From assembly GCA_000827205.1 (NCBI GenBank), contig KN832555.1, forward strand, positions 533,151-597,150: a stretch of 64,000 nucleotides of DNA, read 5' to 3'. Of this stretch, positions 32,837 through 45,200 are shown piece after piece. The notes below the pieces were generated by a model. It had not been told where the DNA came from. It saw nothing but the letters and a program-made list of their open reading frames with translations, and did no database searches. The position numbers were made by a program, and so were the translations under genes. The first letter of the stretch is position 1, and the number at the start of each line of letters is the position of its first letter. This DNA comes from Plicaturopsis crispa FD-325 SS-3 (Eukaryota; Basidiomycota; Agaricomycetes; Amylocorticiales; Amylocorticiaceae).

Positions 32837-35800
32837 ATGGCACACTCTGACACTGACACTGAATCTGAATCTGACATAGGCACCCAACAGCAGTACCACG
32901 CAGAGCATTCCGACAGTCAGAATTCTACCGCTTTGTCGTTGGTGGATGGTTTAGGAGTCGCAATTCAGACTCTTGGAAAGATAGATCCTCGGGCTGCTCG
33001 ACGCGTATGTGGACGCATTTGAGTTGATAACGAAGTCTGACTCCGGCAATAGGACCAAAGTCTTCACGGCGCTATTCACAACGCGTCGAACCATCTTGTC
33101 CAATTTCTCGATGGATTTGTCCACCTTGATCAGGAGACCCATCAGGACCCACAAGGGCTCAAAGCATTCGCCAAACTACGTACGTCCTTCCTCAGAAGTC
33201 TGACTCGGTGGCCTTTGTTTGAAGTTTCTCTGAAGTGCAGCCGTCGTTCATGGTGACACTATTCGACTACCGACAAGTATTTCATACTCTCGCAGCAGAA
33301 GCACTTAGTCGCGGAACCGCTGCATCAGTCATCGTCTGCTGGGTGGACGTTGTACTAGCCAAACTAGGCGAAGCCGTTCTGGCCATCGCCGGAGGATATC
33401 AGCCCGACGTCCAACAGCCCATGCTCGAGAGCTTGAGAGAACAACGTGACGACGACAACCTGCGCGCGGCCGCTCAGCTTCCCGGTTCCTCTCATTTATA
33501 CACTCCCCCCTACCGATGTCATCTAACGTTCCTGCATTCTAGCGAATTGGCAATCCGTCCCCGACGTCATCGCCTCCGACCGCATGTCCCCAGCAGCGAA
33601 ACGGCTCGCGCTGCAGCTTGTATTTGCCACTTGCGTCGTTCTACCGCAGCTCGAAGCCTTTGATCCGTGGTTTGAAGACTAGTAATTATCCAATTTTTGT
33701 AGTCCTCCCCACTTCTGACACTACTATTCCATTCAGTCTTCAACCGCGTGCCTTGCTAGTCATTCTAAAAGAATACTTATTGCAGGCCTTCGCGAACACG
33801 CAGCGTCAGACCGAAACCTCCCTCGATCTCTCACGCCAGACGCTACAAAACCAAGGACGCGCGAATTTTGCCATGGTGGTGTCCCTTTTCGCCGTAACTA
33901 TCATTCACTCGTTCATCGGGTAGCAATGTTATTCTGAACCCGCTCTTTCCCGTAGGCGGCCGAGACGTCCGGCGGCGCCCATCACTCTCAGAGCGCGGAG
34001 CTTGCCTTTCGGCCCCATACTCTCGCTATCCTCCTCCGCGTGATCAGGTCCGTTATCAATCCCGAGGCAGACAACGACTCTTCTGCCGTGCTTCGGGGCT
34101 CTTTCGAAGCTTTAGACACAGCGCAAACCATCTTGGTTCGATGGGGCGACACAATTTCTTGGGCTTGGAAGACCTGGGACGACCAACGAATCGCCCACGT
34201 CGAAACAATCACTGACCTCGTAAGCCTATTTTGCAAGCAATCTTGGTCGTGAATAAAAGTCTCACTCAAGTCCTTCGGCGCAGACGACAACTTGGCTGTA
34301 CCATCTCGATACTTTCGTGCATGCGTCACTAGATGAACTCGCCGATATCTGGACGCTGAATCTCGCGTCACGCCTAACAAAGGACCCTATCCACGCAAGC
34401 TCTGCGGTGCTGGTATGTGTATCTAATCTCCCTTTCTCACACCACACGCGATGTTTACGAGATACTCAGGCAGTATTGCATCGGACAGCCACAGTCTTGG
34501 AGACCGCTGCTGAGCATCGGACGCTTCCCAGCGCCACGCTCAACGTCGTGCTCAAGTGTTGCTGGGCGGTAGTTCAACTCTCTGAATTGAAAAATGCGGC
34601 CGCTCCTTCGTCTAGTATGTGCGCGTGTTTATTCGGGATATTCGTGCACTTGGGTGAAACTGCATCGGAGGTGAACAGTATGTGGATTGTTCCGTTTCTG
34701 GTGCTCAGCAAGCTGATATTTAGACAATCCAGTAAAATTCCTCATCATAAAAGCCTTCTCCCTCTCCGCGCCCGAACTGCTTCGGTCAGGCGTTGACGCG
34801 GCCGCGGTAGACAAATCGAAGATTCGTGCGCTAGAAACAGGTGAGAGTAAAAGTAATTCGCGGACGATTTGTACGTGCCGCTGATCAAGATGTTCGTAGC
34901 CATTGTGCGTGCAACACGGTAGAATAGGGTGGCAAATCTCACTCCCGGACAGTATCATGCTGACAATGTTTCATCCGCCAGGATATTGCATGCAGATGCC
35001 GAACAGCAGGATCAGTGCGCGGTGAAACTGATGCTGCACTTTCTTACCGTGGTCTGGACGGCATGCACAACGACGCACGTCGAGGCCCGCGTTCTGTCAA
35101 CCTTTCTGACTGCGGTGTTCGACAACCTTGTGGATGCGCATCCCGACTCACCATTACGTTCGACGCTGCTCGATGGTCTCGTGAACGCATTGGTGGCACT
35201 GGAAGCCCTACCACTTACTCCGGCTACGAGACGAGACCTAAAGATATGCAAGGACAAATCTCTGTGGCGCCTCGTGTGCTCGACCTCCCCTAGTAACACC
35301 ATCGTCGCTGGTAGGTGCTCATTCACGATGCGTGTATTCTGCATGTGCGCTACTTATCCGCATGTCCAGCTGCATTTTCGCAATACATCTCGATGAAAGA
35401 CGAGCGCATATTCTTCGATCCCCTCACCCGTGCCGAAGTATGGGATTTTCTACAGGACACGCTGCTCCTAATCTTGACACACCAAATCCTCGGCGAGGAA
35501 GAAGTCCTTGGGCTGGTCAACTCAACAGCTATCTGCCGAGGACTGACTTTGCTCTTGCGTCATGCAAACGCAGGCGCCGGTAAGTTGCACAATCGCATGC
35601 TGCGCGTGTCCTGAGCACTCACAGACGCAACAGCGGCGTTTATTCGTGCTTCGCCGTTGACGGCATTGCTCGCGGCGAATCTGCAAAGGCTACTCGACGA
35701 CACAGGCTCAGATAGCCCTCAATATTCCGTTGTCCTGCGCGAGAGACTTGAACAATCCGGGTCTGGGAAGGCGTTGTTGAATGAGGTCCTCACACCTATT

Positions 35801-35881
35801 CGTTCGTCCTGCAAAGCCGTTGACGAACATCCGTTTGTTGATAGATCTCGCGACCCAACAAACCTAGTTCTGCTGCTGTGA
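32837..35881 (+). CDS. Large probably helical-repeat protein, unrecognised
   Basis: A many-exon gene of roughly 830 residues. Resolved exons: 32837-33004, 33053-33179, 33236-33484, 33543-33681, then from 33737 onward. The start MAHSDTDTESESDIGTQQQ is acidic. Most of the rest is hydrophobic/charged with helical periodicity (VIVCWVDVVLAKLGEAVLAI, VPDVIASDRMSPAAKRLALQ, FEALDTAQTILVRWGDTISW, LDGLVNALVALEALPLTPAT). This suggests a HEAT- or ARM-like solenoid, but I could not name the family. Frames join cleanly across most introns (48-58 nt, with CTGAC branch sites). The junction near 34840-34985 was not settled. The stop used is TGA at 35879-35881. It follows RPC37 in tandem, 150 bases apart. Confidence 0.65.
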
Positions 35882-36059
35882 GTTGACTTCGTCGTACTTG
35901 CTGTCGAGCTTGGTCCTGACGCAGGTCTCCCAAGGAGACTGCTCGCGCCGAGACGTGCTTGCTATTCTGCTGTGTCCACTCGGACTTTGTCCTTGTCTCC
36001 GTGCCAAAAATATGATATTTTATCTTGGACACGGCCCCATTTGAGAAACTACAAACCCG

Positions 36060-37408
36060 TCATGGCGTTGTGGTAGGTCCTGAATCCTCCACATAGATGC
36101 CACTGTAGTAGAAGTTCTCCTCGGTGATTTCTTGTGTCGTGCCATCGAGTGGTAGTCTCAGAGCACCTAGTCGCCCTGTGAGAATGGCCAAGCCCATGCG
36201 TATACTACCAGTGACTAGTGACTCACCAATGTGCCAATCTGAACCTCCGTTCCCGTTCAGAGAACCGGTATACACTTGCTTCAGGGGGTCACCGCCAGTT
36301 GACACCCACAGGCCGCCAGGAGATCCGACACCGAGGACGAAGTTGTACTAGGCAGACGGAGGGAGATGTTAATAAATCCGAATGATGGCAAGATATTTAT
36401 TTACCCAGGTTCCTTTGACGGGGGTGACCGACCAGATGCTTTTCCCGCCCGTGATCACCTGGAGGGTATCAGCGACGCCATCTTGTCCTGGAGTCAATTT
36501 GGGACGTGAATATAGCGACAGAGAATACGCTGGTATTGCGCTTACTTACCAGAAAGCTGCCCGTATTTGATGTCGGCAAAATGTTCTGTGAGATGAGACC
36601 GTCAGTCATTGCACCAACGATGGATGGTGATCAATGTACCCTCCCAGAACACGATCTGGTGCTCGTAAGCCGGGTCTAGAGTCGCGAGATCAGCAGATGG
36701 GACGAGTATTGTATACGAAATCATTTACCAGGCGGGTTGACGGTTGGGATTTGGAGGGATACGTGGAAGAATCTACCTTACACCGAATGAAGAACAGTCG
36801 CTTCAATAAGAAATTAAAGTCGTGAACGCACAGGTTTCCGGTCAAGGAGCTGGTCGTCTGAGGGATCAATTCTGTACGGAGCATAGGCCCACTGTTCCAG
36901 GTCGACGTCGCGTTGAGCTTGACTTTGACACCTTGTACATCAGAGGCTGTAGCGACGTGTCAGTACCGTATAGACAGTCGAAGTAGGAAGCAAGCAGCAC
37001 TCACATGCCGGATTTTTGTAATCGCTTCCTAGTGTAAGCCAGGACGAAGCGGTTTCACCCTTAGATGGCAGATGATGAGTGTCCAGTTCATTAGTGGAAA
37101 GGACGATTTCGTACGTGGACGTTTCCCTATAGTAAATAAAGGTGTCAGATGGCAAACAAGGGGTTGTACGCTTGACAAGTGATGTAGCCTCACATATATA
37201 TATGTCTGGTACTGCCCAACCTGATTGCTCCAGCTCCATGTGTCAAAATCTGTAGACTTCCTAGACGACACCAACGTTAAAACCAGCTACAGAGTCTACA
37301 CATGAAGAGTTCGTTTCTTGCTCACATAGTAGAGGGAAATCTTCCATCCCAGACTACAGACGCGGATGCGAGGGTGGCACAGATGAGGAATGAGACGACG
37401 GACTTCAT
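36060..37408 (-). CDS. Secreted glycoside hydrolase family 131 beta-glucanase
   Basis: About ten exons on the minus strand give roughly 270 residues. Residues 1-17 (MKSVVSFLICATLASAS) are a signal peptide; the mature part begins VVWDGRFPS as in GH131. Family landmarks follow in order: FDTWSWSNQVGQYQTYIY, LTLGSDYKNPA, VQGVKVKLNATSTWNSG, RTELIPQTT, FFHVSLQIP, PAYEHQIVFWE, HFADIKYGQLS, WYNFVLGVGSP.GLWVSTGG, GSDWHIG, LRLPLDG and FYYSGIYVE. GH131 enzymes of fungi cleave beta-1,3/1,6- and beta-1,4-glucans and are secreted during plant cell-wall attack. The first exons are 37408-37326, 37260-37194 and 37059-37005; the second intron, at 134 nt, is unusually long for this locus. No carbohydrate-binding module is seen after the catalytic domain. 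Confidence 0.87.
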
Positions 37409-37591
37409 AGTGGCAGGAAAAGGGTGCATGCGACAGGACGGGCAAAGCATGAAGCATGCAATAAGTATACTGAATGCACCGACGTTCAGCCGGAGCATTC
37501 GTCGTCGATAGTAGCTATGGGGAGAACGTCGGTTCAACATGATTCTTTGGAATATTCGCGGAATAACCCTTGCACTGGTAGCATTAGGCAT

Positions 37592-37598
37592 TATAAAA
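37592..37598 (+). promoter_or_regulatory. TATA box upstream of the 37682 frame
   Basis: TATAAAA, 84 bases before the ATG at 37682. It is the main support, with the splice signals, for the small plus-strand gene there. Confidence 0.4.
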
Positions 37599-37681
37599 GT
37601 ATCCACTCACCTATTGCTACGTTCAAAAATCACCCCAACTCCGATGAGAAGTGTGTCTCTTTTTGACACCTTCGCCTCGCG

Positions 37682-37929
37682 ATGCTGAGGCTAGCAGTGC
37701 ACGTCCTGCGCGCGTCGACGACGACATCCTCGACGCGTCGTTTGTCGGTCACGAGTAAGTAAATGCTCGATTTACCCGACAAATACGCATTCAGGGACCA
37801 AAACTACGCGTCCTTTGGACGTTTGCAGAACCTCGGGCGAGAGATGTGGCAGCTTGCCCTGATGCTAGCCAAGGTACTCGCGCAGATGGTCACCTGGATG
37901 TTCAGCAGTTGACATCTGTCCGACGCTGA
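37682..37929 (+). CDS. Possible small mitochondrial-targeted protein
   Basis: Exons 37682-37754 and 37829-37929, joined by a 74-nt GTAAGT..GCAG intron, would give 57 residues. The first 24 (MLRLAVHVLRASTTTSSTRR) have no acidic residue and are Arg/Ser/Thr-rich, as in a mitochondrial presequence. The second exon encodes KPRARDVAACPDASQGTRAD and ends LTSVRR. An earlier acceptor at 37796 would give a different short tail. No family is recognised, and an antisense frame overlaps it, so this remains tentative. Confidence 0.35.
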
Positions 37930-38265
37930 GCGGCTCGTCGCTGAAACGCAGTAACTGCGGAAGTGTCCTGGGACCTCGATTGTAGCGAAGCATAAGGACA
38001 GAGGCAAAATGAACGACGCAAATATAAGAAAGTTGAGTGTAAAGTTGAATGCGTTGAAGACCATTCGCCGACCGCGCCGAGCCACGTGCGTTTACATACG
38101 CTGCCCCAACGCTGCCCGCTAATACCGCAAGTGACATAACTCAGTCCTCCTTGACTCCTGCGGCCATCCTCTCCGTCTAGAAAATTTGATTCTTAGGGTA
38201 CGCAAAGCTACAAAATCAAGGTCTACATGCTGCTGATTTGTCTGAATCTGTAGAACTATCAGTAC

Positions 38266-39468
38266 ATGACTTCCTATAGGATCACAAACCATCGCAGACG
38301 CTCGCATTCAACTTCCGAGTCTACACCATCGCCCCCGCCTCTCAATCGCCGTCTTCAACACGGTGGCTGGCGAGCTACTGTGAAACGAAACCGTCCGTTC
38401 AGCCAAGGATTTCCCGAATCAGACTCTCCGCAGAAATGGGACGTCGATGCATGGCGCAGAGACCAGAGAGCGCGCAAAACGTCAGGCAAATCGGTCAGTC
38501 TTCGCATTCACTTCCCAGGTTTACATCTTCCTCATATGCCGTGCACCATTCAGCCTATACTCCGAGATGGAGATGTACCTGCCCTTGATCTCAACGATTC
38601 AAATGGCAGCACAGTGTCGGCACCACACACCCCAGCGTTCGCGTCTACCTCAGCTGAATTCCAGCTGTTCCCGAAACGCAGTATTCACCCCGAGAGACGA
38701 GAAGAGGCCCAGTCCGATAGCAATCCATCATCTGCCGATATCGAACTATTGCATCTCGACGACCTAACCCGCTTACGCTCCGACGCATTCTGGGAACTGC
38801 GGCAGAGTATCGCGGATAGTGGGGAGACGCTGGTAGGAAAGATGCGCGACTACGAAGCGTCACGGTCCAAGTCGGGCGCGCATAACAGAGCTAGGAGTGC
38901 ACCGATGCGAGGACGAAAGCGCCCCGCTCCGAGCTGTCGCGCCTCACGGAACGGTGCCGAAGGTGACTCGGAGGACGATGACGGTGTCCAGATCGTGGAT
39001 GGTGAACCAGCGTCCTGGAGTCCCCGAAAAAAGAGAGCCCTCTCGCTCGGGACGATGGACGTCAGTGCACATTGTATCGACGATGCCGAACTGCCATCAG
39101 ACACTTCAGCAACCCACTCAGACTTGGAAGATGATTTCGCCGCCTCTCGCGCAATGTATCAGTTCTCGTTCGCGCCGTCTCCGCCATCCGCCTCCCTGTC
39201 TTTCCCCACTTCGGATTTCACACCGGAGCTTTCGTATACCCATTCCACCAATTCATCGCTCTCGTCGCTTCCGCTCCCGCCGCCTCGAGACCTTGCCAGA
39301 GTACTCGGCCCACAGACCCTTCCGGACGCTTCGCGCTCTGAAAAAGCGCTGGCGGCGCTCAGCTTGGCCATGGCGAATGGCGCGGGTGGTCTGAACGACT
39401 ACGAGGCTCTCCGGGCTGTCGCACCGCCGCCGACAGACGATTATCATATAGGAGAACTGTGGCATTGA
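38266..39468 (+). CDS. Ser/Pro-rich protein, unknown
   Basis: A 400-residue frame starting MTSYRITNHRRRSHSTSEST. It is polar, with Arg/Ser-rich and acidic pieces (EGDSEDDDGVQIVDGEPASW, SPRKKRALSLG) and a Ser/Pro-rich C-terminal third, ending DDYHIGELWH. One compact helical piece stands out (LHLDDLTRLRSDAFWELRQS, GETLVGKMRDYE) and may be the folded part. The frame is uninterrupted, but a GTCAGT..CATTCAG pair at 38494-38553 could define a 60-nt stop-free intron encoding the odd LRIHFPGLHLPHMP segment. Basic clusters suggest a nuclear location; that is inference. No family recognised. Confidence 0.7.
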   Translation: MTSYRITNHRRRSHSTSESTPSPPPLNRRLQHGGWRATVKRNRPFSQGFPESDSPQKWDVDAWRRDQRARKTSGKSVSLRIHFPGLHLPHMPCTIQPILRDGDVPALDLNDSNGSTVSAPHTPAFASTSAEFQLFPKRSIHPERREEAQSDSNPSSADIELLHLDDLTRLRSDAFWELRQSIADSGETLVGKMRDYEASRSKSGAHNRARSAPMRGRKRPAPSCRASRNGAEGDSEDDDGVQIVDGEPASWSPRKKRALSLGTMDVSAHCIDDAELPSDTSATHSDLEDDFAASRAMYQFSFAPSPPSASLSFPTSDFTPELSYTHSTNSSLSSLPLPPPRDLARVLGPQTLPDASRSEKALAALSLAMANGAGGLNDYEALRAVAPPPTDDYHIGELWH

Positions 39469-39873
39469 TCGCCACGACTACATTCCTTCCACTCACATGA
39501 GGACGTCATCACACTCGCACTCGAAGCATCAAGGAATTGGATCTTCTTCCTCCCAAGCGCCGTCTAATATTTAATATCATCCTGCCATGCCAAAGATTGT
39601 TTTTTTCTCCCCTGTGACACTGCAACGTCCCCATACTCATACACCACAAGTAATTCACCGTTCCTCTGCCGCTCCCTGTACCATTTATGTTATATACCTA
39701 GAATTGTCTGTGCTAGCGCTGTAGTACTTATGAACTAAATTGAAGTTGTGGGCACCGTGCCGTTGGACTCTCTATACATGATGATTTCGCATTGATTTCG
39801 CACAATTCATGATTCTATGTATTCTATACAGTGGGTGGGGAATAGGTACAATAAGTAAGGGGGGTATCGATCG
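39469..39873. other. Convergent 3' flanks
   Basis: AT-rich space between two convergent stops. Two GATTTCGCA strings lie close together near 39782-39800. No gene is supported. Confidence 0.5.
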
Positions 39874-41792
39874 TTATATTGTAGGCGAGAGTCGTGTCGG
39901 AGAACCGAGCAGCGCGCCGCCATAGCTCTGTGCGCGAGACAACTGCGCACGCCGTACGACATTGATCGGGGGCATCTCGTCATCCGCCGCCTGACACTGG
40001 GACGTCGTCACCATCACCTGCGAAAACAAGACGTCAATACACACGACTCCCAGGACAAGCGACAGCAGCATACCTCCACGCGTTTGGGTATCGTGCTGAT
40101 ATTGTTGCTCATCGACCGCAGGGCAGTGAGCAGCCCGCTCACCGACGGTCTCCGCGAACTCGATTCGCTCTGGAACTCGTCGCTGTCGCACGATTCCGCA
40201 TTGGATACTTTTCGCGGTCGCTCGTCGGTGTAGAATGATTCTTGGAACGACAAGACGGATGCGTCGGTGGGATCCTGAGCACAGGGGTGTAGTTTCGCGA
40301 GGGAAGGATCTTTAATAGGGGGCTGTTGGAGTGTGAAGGGCGGGTTGTGTCTCAGGGGTGGTGGCCGGTATGCCATGTCCGTAACTAAAGTGGGGTTCGC
40401 ATTACTGGTGCAAGCCTCCTCCCCTGGTATCGAGCAGGAGGGGGCCCCGAGGTGTGCAGCGGAGGCATATCCGATGCTGTTGGATAGATTTCTGCAATTG
40501 GATGAGCTGCTTGCCCAGAAGACGGCGATTAAGTTGCATATGACCTGGAGCGATAAGGTCAGGTTAATTAACGCTAACCCACAGAGTTCCAGCGAGTAAA
40601 GTGCTTACGTCCAGTCCGCAGGTGCCGATACACATCCAGCCCCGCTCTTCGCTGTGCATCATGACGAGGACCAAGAGGTTAGCCTGGAAAGTCGAGCGAC
40701 ATGTTCAGGTTTGGGTGTGAAAATATAGGTTTTGTATTTACCGATGATGATCCCAGTGCAACCGCCGCAGCGCTGCAAATGTTGTCAACTCTAGTGAAGC
40801 GTCTGGCGCATGGGCACAACAATAGGCACGTACACGAGAGTCCGCATTGAGATGCCCCTCAAGATTGGGCTAAAACTGGTTGTGTTAAAGAGCGGCCACA
40901 CGAAGAGCGATGTCATGAGTATATTGACAAATCTGGATACGAGCAAAGTACGGTAAGTCGGAAGAACCGTCGAACGTCAGCGGGGATTAACGTACGTGTC
41001 ATATGAGAGTATCGAGATGGAAGCGACGGGCGTGAAGCCGATTATGCAGGGCCCATTATCTTGTAGTTCTGATTTTCTCCCTGTGTGTGTACGAGACCAA
41101 TGAGCTTCTTCTGCACCAAATACTGCACGAAGACTGATCTACGTACCGATAAACCCAAGCACGATAAAGACGCTATACATTGCCAACACCACACTGCAGA
41201 TAATGTAAACAGGAGACTTTCGCCGCCTCATTCCTGATGGTGGTGACCATACAACATGTATTTTCTCCACTACGGACGTGGGTCAGAATATGAGAACGGG
41301 ATTTAATAGAGGAAGAACGCACGAAGGAATAAGTATGTGAGGAGCTTGGAGGATCCGTAGAATATGAGGCAAGAATATATTGCCAAGCTACAGGACATGG
41401 CATTGCTGTCCATGCCGACACCAAAGGCCAACACGGCGCCTGATACTAAAGTCAGGCATACTTCAAATGATGAGCGGACACCGTATCTCACCGATGAACA
41501 AGAACAACCAGATATCTAGGAGTAAAGCAAGAGAACAAAGGCGTACCCATGGCAGCTTCCAAAAGGTGCTCCAGGAGTCAAATTCTGCCGTCTGAATGCG
41601 TCGACTGAGACAGTGCGTCGCAATTACCAGGCCTAGTCGGCGGATTTGAGTACAGCTCGATATCGGTGCATGAAATTACTCGCCTGTAAACTGAACCAGC
41701 GAGCTGAAGACTTGAGCATTTGAGTTTGGAAACAATATATGGGCATTCCCGACCCCAGGCGGAGGTGGCGGCGGCGGGGGAGGTGTGCTCAT
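39874..41792 (-). CDS. Polytopic membrane protein of an Agaricomycete family
   Basis: A minus-strand gene with about nine short exons. From the Met at 41792 (MSTPPPPPPPPPGVGNAHIL; an alternative Met lies at 41852) successive hydrophobic segments are read: GLVIATHCLSRR, TFWKLPW/DIWLFLFI, SGAVLAFGVGMDSNAMSCSL, AIYSCLIFYGSSKLLTYLFL, KSPVYIICSVVLAMYSVFIV, CIIGFTPVASISILSYDTFV, NILMTSLFVWPLF and NLLVLVMMHSEERGWMCIG. The layout of about seven helices resembles hypothetical membrane proteins common in Agaricomycetes, where a short motif near the fourth helix (FYGSSKLLTYLFL, then KIHVVW) recurs. The C-terminal tail is cytosolic-like, Ser/Arg-rich (RKVSNAESCDSDEFQSESSS), ending GGALLGSPTRLSPTI. A receptor role is only a guess from topology. 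Confidence 0.65.
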
Positions 41793-42285
41793 GGCGACGT
41801 AGAGGGGACAGCACTGGAAGTGATTGTGCTTATCTATGAAATCATAAGACATATCCGCACATATATCCAACGCGGGTCGGCCTTTCCGCGTCTCTGCGGG
41901 GAACACAGTAACTTGGACGCTGTCCCCATTGATTCAATAGCCGGAACCAGAAGCGGTCCCGAATAATCACTCGGAATCAATGCATACTACCTGATTCGGT
42001 GCCGGTTAAGCAAGAAATCGAGCGTTAGCTGCTCTGCACTGCAATATGCGGATGCAAAATGGCGGAAACGGGGGCAAAACCGTGAAGTTGGAGGGAAGAA
42101 AAAAATAGGGGGAAAACATACGAATTAGGAGTTGGTAGGAAACGAGCCACGTGAGTTCGGCCTGCCAGAAGTTGAACTTGAACTTTCGCGACTCGTGCTC
42201 GTTATTCGTCTACGACTTTGTTAACGATTTGTTCGTCTGTTCTGTCTTTCGTTTTCACAGTTTTCTATCGTTCTGCGCCCTTCAA
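41793..42285. other. Divergent intergenic region
   Basis: Between the minus-strand membrane protein start and the plus-strand LIM gene start. No gene is supported. A CACGTG-like site (CCACGTGAG) lies at about 42148. Confidence 0.5.
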
Positions 42286-45200
42286 ATGGGATTCTGTCGT
42301 CGATGCGGAGACATTGTTATCGGTCCAAGGTGTAATTGCGGCGGTACTTCAGTCGGTGAGTCTATGCCGGCGCGTCTGCTGTGGTGCAGTACTCATCTGG
42401 AACGTGTTTGCAGCTCCAGTCGTCAAATGGAATCAAATCGCAGAGAAAGAGGATACCACAGACAGGTGGTCTCAGACTTATGTGGCTCAAGACAGGGCAC
42501 CGTCTCGTTCTCGCAGTAGAGGGCCACCGTCCGCTGGAGCACGCTCGCAAGGCTCAGCAGACCCCGATCGCTCAATCTCACCCACGAAACGTTTCCCTCG
42601 TCCTATGTCTAGTCTGTCAAATTCGAACAAAAACAATCCCCTTCCTTCGCGCGTCGCGTCTCATATCACATCGACAACCACTTCACGTCCACCTTCCCCG
42701 CTCAAGCACACGTCTTTCCTGCCATCCGTTTCCAAACCTGACCCACCAGCCTCACCCTCATCTGCCAGAGCAGCTGCAGGTATTCTTCCATCGCTGACCG
42801 GCGGCTCTGAGCTCTCGAAAGTATACGGCAGTGTTCTGCAGACCAAAGACTCGCTGGCTTCCTACTGTTGTGCAGTATGTTCTACTCCATTCCCTCCTGA
42901 TGCTACGATATACCCCGATCCTTCAAGCTCCTCGTCTTTAACATCCACATCAACTCCTACGTCTGCGTCCAAATCCTCGTCGTCGGATGGAGCCGTGCGC
43001 TTTCTGTGTCGGCCTTGCTTTGAAACCAACGGTGGCTCACGCGGAACATGTGAAACATGCACCCGGCCCGTGCTCATCCTGAAATCCGAGGGTGGTTTCG
43101 TCGAGAATACAGGCAGAGTCTGGCACAAGGGCTGCTTCCGTTGCGACGGCTGCTTCAAGAACATCGGAGAAAGCCCCATGGTCGACCTCATGGGACGACC
43201 CTGCTGTGCAGACTGCTTCGACACGAGCCCGAACCGCCGCACCTCCACCGGGAGCAAGAACGCGACTCCGGTCAAGGGCTCTAGGCGAGACCCGCGCACT
43301 CCAGAGAACCGGATGGGCGGCCTGCAGCGGAGAGAGAAGAGTAGAGAGGGGAGCCCTGCGCTCGAGGAGCTCGAGCAACGGCTGGGCATCGTGAAATCGC
43401 GCCAGTCGAGTCCGGCCCTCGAAGACCTCACGCAGCGGCTGGGTGCTGTCCAGGCAAACCGTGAATCGCCCGTGCCTTCGCGGTACACTGGCGACAGAGA
43501 TGGAAGTCCTGTGATAGAAAGGCGTGGGCGTGGGCAGAGCATCGTGGGTATCGGGGGGACGCCTGATGGCAGTCCTATCTCTACTCGGCGGAACTACGAC
43601 AGCCCCCTGGGTTCCGCTTACAAGAGCCCAGGGCCAGCAAACAGGAGCATGACAGGGAGCCCTCAAGTACCCGTAGAGGACGCGATTGAGGAGATGAAGA
43701 GGCGCTTCCTGAGAGGAACGAGCGCGTCTCCTGCGCCTTCGCCGAACAGTACTCCTCTCCGCCAATCCCAAGCGCGCGATTCTACGTCCTTCGGGAGCAC
43801 GTCGTCCTCGTCCATCAAGTCCCCCACGCCGTCATCCAAGATCCCAGTGTCCACCCGTACATCTGGGTCCCCGACTATCCGCAGCAGGGCCAGTAGCTCC
43901 AGCCTGCGGGCGCGGCTCGACCAGGACCGCTGGCGCGAACGCGAAGAAGCCGATAGGGCTTCACCCCGCACGTCCGATGTCAGCTCGCCGACGAGCAGCC
44001 TGTCGAGTCTTTCCCTCCTGCGCGGACATGTGCAGGGACTGGAGCCGATGCGACATTCGAGTGCCTCCATCCCATCTACGCCCGACCTGACATCCGACCA
44101 CGATTTCTCGGACTCAGGGTCCAGCGAATTCAGCCCACCGTCCAAGACTAAGAAATACGATGTCTTTGGCGACTACCTGGACAAGACGGTGGACACGCCC
44201 AGCCCGACGTCGAGGGTGCAGAAACCTAAGCGCGAGAACAGGTTCAGCGGAGACTACCTGGATGATACGGAGACGCGACAGGACGTAGTGGAGAAGGACA
44301 AGGACAAGACGATCCGCGGCATGCCCTCGCCAGCTGCGCCTGCCGCGAAGATCAAACCACGCGTCTCCATCCCCTCGGATGCCTGTGCGAAATGCGGCCT
44401 CTCCCTCATCTCCAATGACGGTGGGCGGTTCGTCACTGTACCAGAGGAACCACGTACCTCGGGTGCAGAGCCGAAGACGTACCATACGGGGTGCTTCCGC
44501 TGCGCGGTGTGCGGAGGGATGTTCAAGGACGAGGAGGGTCGGGCGGTGTTCGTTAGGGACCGCGGTAGGCCAGTACACGTCGAGTGTTCGCCCGCTGAGA
44601 GGGTCCAGGTGGGCATCAGCAAGAAACCATCTCCTTCACCCGCATCCACAACATCCTCTCTTCCTACGAAATCGCCGCGATTCGTCTCACCGCCGCTACC
44701 GTCCTCCTCCGCCAGGCCGGTCTCGCAGTCTGCCCTCCCATCGAAATCTCCACGTTTCGCTACATCGGCGTTGCCATCTTCGTCTTCCTCCGCAAGGTCT
44801 ACTGGCTATGTGTCTAGTCGATTCGACCGCCCGCCAACCACCGCCCCGCCCACTACGACGTCGTTCCCGCGGTTCGGGAGCTCGAACACGTGCCCGGGGT
44901 GCACGAAATCGGTCTCTCCTATGGAGCGTGGCGTCGTTCCCGGACCTGGTGGGACGCGATGGCATGCAGGATGTCTCGTCTGCGGCGGCGGTGTCGGGAA
45001 GGACGGGGCTGGGACATCAACTAGGAGCTCGGGTGGGTGGGGGAAGGAACGGGAGAAGGGGAAACCCGGGTGTGGGAAACGGCTTGATAGCGCGGCGAAG
45101 GGAGATGGCGATGGAGGCGTCTGGTGTCGGGAGTGCTTGGTATGTGGCTCATACACAAATAATGAGCACGTTCGAATTATTCTAACGGTCAATTTCCTTC

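Noticed and set aside
37865-38137. 90-codon minus-strand frame starting MSLAVLAGSVGAAY
   Set aside because: Could be a small membrane protein, but it has no family match, overlaps the tentative plus-strand gene at 37682-37929 and has no supporting signals.
42218-42413. Upstream extension of the LIM gene frame
   Set aside because: It is intron and leader sequence; the Cys-rich start MGFCRRCGD at 42286 with a GTGAGT intron is more convincing.
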